A stretch of DNA of 22,322 nucleotides from a bacterium (lineage in GTDB: Bacteria; SZUA-182; SZUA-191): the NCBI GenBank assembly GCA_003230535.1, contig QIEW01000479.1:1-22322 (forward strand). The letters are read 5' to 3'. The stretch's first letter is position 1. The number at the start of each line of letters is the position of its first letter. Of the stretch, positions 21,149 through 22,322 are shown in pieces. The notes under the pieces were generated by a model that was not told where the DNA came from, made no database searches, and saw only the letters and a program-made list of their open reading frames with translations. Made by a program: the position numbers and the translations under genes.

Positions 21149-22144
21149 TTATGCTGGGGGGATAAATCCGATAACGGATGAGACTAATACTTGCCTTGGA
21201 GGGACAGCGGTGGTTTTAAGTTGTAAATCAGCCTTATACAATGTTTGGAAGGCGGATTTTATTTCTGTTTCTGAAAATTTTTTTGCCTGGGAAACAATTT
21301 TTTGAGAACTCTTCCCTCGTAACCCCAGGCGCTTCCCTATATCAGCTCCGGGACAACCCTGGGTATAGAGTTCCCTTGCCTGGTATAACAGCCGAAACTG
21401 GCGGGCAATAAGAGCCAGGATAAACAGTGGGTGCTCACCGGCGGAGAGGAGCGCAAATAGTTTTTGCAGCGCCAGTTTGGCGTTCTTTTCCCCTATCGCA
21501 TCCACCAACTCAAATACCGTATGTTCTTTCCCATGGCTGGTTAATAGATCCACTTCCCGGGTGGTGATCCTTCCTGGCCGGCCTAAGTAAGAGAAAATTT
21601 TGTATAGTTCCTGCTCCAGTTGAAAAAGAGCTGTCCCGCTATTCTCCACTAAGGCTTGTGCCGCCTCATAGGCAATTTGGTAGCCTGCCTGCTGCACCTT
21701 AGTTCTAATCCAGGCTGCGGCTTGATTAGGATAGAGGGGATAAAAGCGGATCTCCTTGGCATACTTTCGTATTTCCTTTATCCAGGCCGACTTTCCCTCC
21801 AGCTTATCACCCATCAGCGCCATTACAGCAGTAGGCGAAGGGGAAGCCGCATAAGCGAGAATCTGTTTTAAGCCTTTCTGCTTTAGCTGCTGAACCCGCC
21901 GCACCACCACCAACCTCTGGGGAACCAGGAGCGTAGCTGTTTGAGCGGCCCCGACGATCTCGGCGGCGGCGGTCTCATCAACAAAAAACTGGTCGAAGCT
22001 GAAATCAATCGTCTCAGGTTTAAGCAGACGCCGCTTTATGATCTCAAGACATTTTTCGGAAAAGTAAGGTTCTCCTCCATAAATGAGATACACTAGTTGC
22101 AGCTTCTCTCGAAGGAGATGTTGGGTCGCCTCTTGATAGGTCAC
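21149..22144 (-). CDS. holA: DNA polymerase III subunit delta
   Basis: 331 residues, typical. HolA is the clamp-loader subunit that opens the sliding clamp. The N-terminus has the family pattern VYLIYGGEPYFSEKCLEIIKR (about 18-38), followed by FFVDE, ATLLVPQRLVVVRRV and the TAVMALMGDKLEGKSAWIKEI region. The middle has FQLEQELYKIFSYLG and the C-terminal domain carries the conserved HPLFILALIARQFRLLYQARE. The start is a GTG at 22144 with GGGAG about 7 bases upstream; no better ATG exists. The coiled-coil gene follows closely and probably shares its transcript. Upstream toward the window end lies only a palindromic repeat. Confidence 0.94.
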   Translation of the reverse strand: MTYQEATQHLLREKLQLVYLIYGGEPYFSEKCLEIIKRRLLKPETIDFSFDQFFVDETAAAEIVGAAQTATLLVPQRLVVVRRVQQLKQKGLKQILAYAASPSPTAVMALMGDKLEGKSAWIKEIRKYAKEIRFYPLYPNQAAAWIRTKVQQAGYQIAYEAAQALVENSGTALFQLEQELYKIFSYLGRPGRITTREVDLLTSHGKEHTVFELVDAIGEKNAKLALQKLFALLSAGEHPLFILALIARQFRLLYQARELYTQGCPGADIGKRLGLRGKSSQKIVSQAKKFSETEIKSAFQTLYKADLQLKTTAVPPRQVLVSSVIGFIPPA

Positions 22145-22237
22145 AGATTTACTCCCGGCAAGGATATGCTCCAGGCATACTATCTTCTAGCGTTGTGTCA
22201 AGATTAATATATCGCAAATTCATTGGTTGTTATACCC

Positions 22238-22322
22238 CCCCTCATCCTAACCTTCTCCCCCCAGGGGAGAAGGGACTATTCCTGCTTCCTCTCCCCTGGG
22301 GGGAGAGGACCGAGGTGAGGGG
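22238..22322. repeat. Long C/G-rich palindromic repeat at window edge
   Basis: Nested inverted repeats: CCCCTCATCC... at the left pairs with ...GGTGAGGGG at the right, enclosing CTTCTCCCC/GGGGAGAAG and CCTCTCCCC/GGGGGAGAGG hairpins. A fragment of the same type lies at 5606-5632. It may continue beyond the window. Confidence 0.75.

Overview
The window reads as chromosomal DNA of a strictly anaerobic bacterium, probably from an uncultured lineage. It carries an Rnf-type ferredoxin:NAD+ oxidoreductase operon, a 2-hydroxyacyl-CoA dehydratase with its ATP-driven activator, a tetraheme c-type cytochrome with a signal peptide, and the core clusters rpsB-tsf-pyrH-frr and rpiB-glyA. The phylum cannot be fixed from the sequence. 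The abundance of small palindromic elements resembles genomes of Desulfobacterota, Nitrospirota, Omnitrophota or deep Firmicutes relatives, but that is only an impression.

Layout. 1-551 (+): 3' end of a tetratricopeptide gene, open at the window edge. 657-11483 (-): a run of same-strand genes, in transcription order rpiB, glyA, rnfC, (GxxExxY pseudogene), rnfD, rnfG, rnfE, rnfA, recN and an oppD/dppD-like ATPase. 11813-12310 (-): a tetraheme cytochrome with a clear sigma70-type promoter and a strong terminator. 12856-16207 (+): dehydratase activator plus two dehydratase subunits, divergent from the cytochrome. 16664-19830 (+): rpsB, tsf, pyrH, frr. 20062-22144 (-): holA and a frameshifted coiled-coil gene, convergent with frr.

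The most striking property is the repeat load. Nearly every intergenic gap holds one or more short palindromic elements from at least five families: (P) an ~85-bp double hairpin, 3 copies; (A) an ~85- to 160-bp repeat, 4 copies; (REP) hairpins based on GTGGCAGGTT/CTGTCGGGT-type arms, mostly in doublets; (M1) a ~133-bp element with inverted ends, 2 copies; (M2) a ~110- to 130-bp element with TCGTAAAAAGT-type inverted ends, 2 copies. Every Rnf gene junction except rnfE-rnfA contains such elements. No transposase gene is present, so they look non-autonomous.

The best candidate for something under-described is a 611-bp unit fitted exactly between rnfC and rnfD. It has ~31-bp terminal inverted repeats built on the ACCACAGAG motif and carries a frameshifted GxxExxY (PD-(D/E)xK-like) gene. 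It reaches to within 3 bases of the rnfD start and appears to have removed the rnfD ribosome binding site. Other notable points are the absence of rnfB from an otherwise complete rnfCDGEA operon, a probable CTG start codon for rpsB, ~160-bp direct repeats flanking glyA, and an orphan dehydratase cassette sharing a divergent promoter region with the tetraheme cytochrome.
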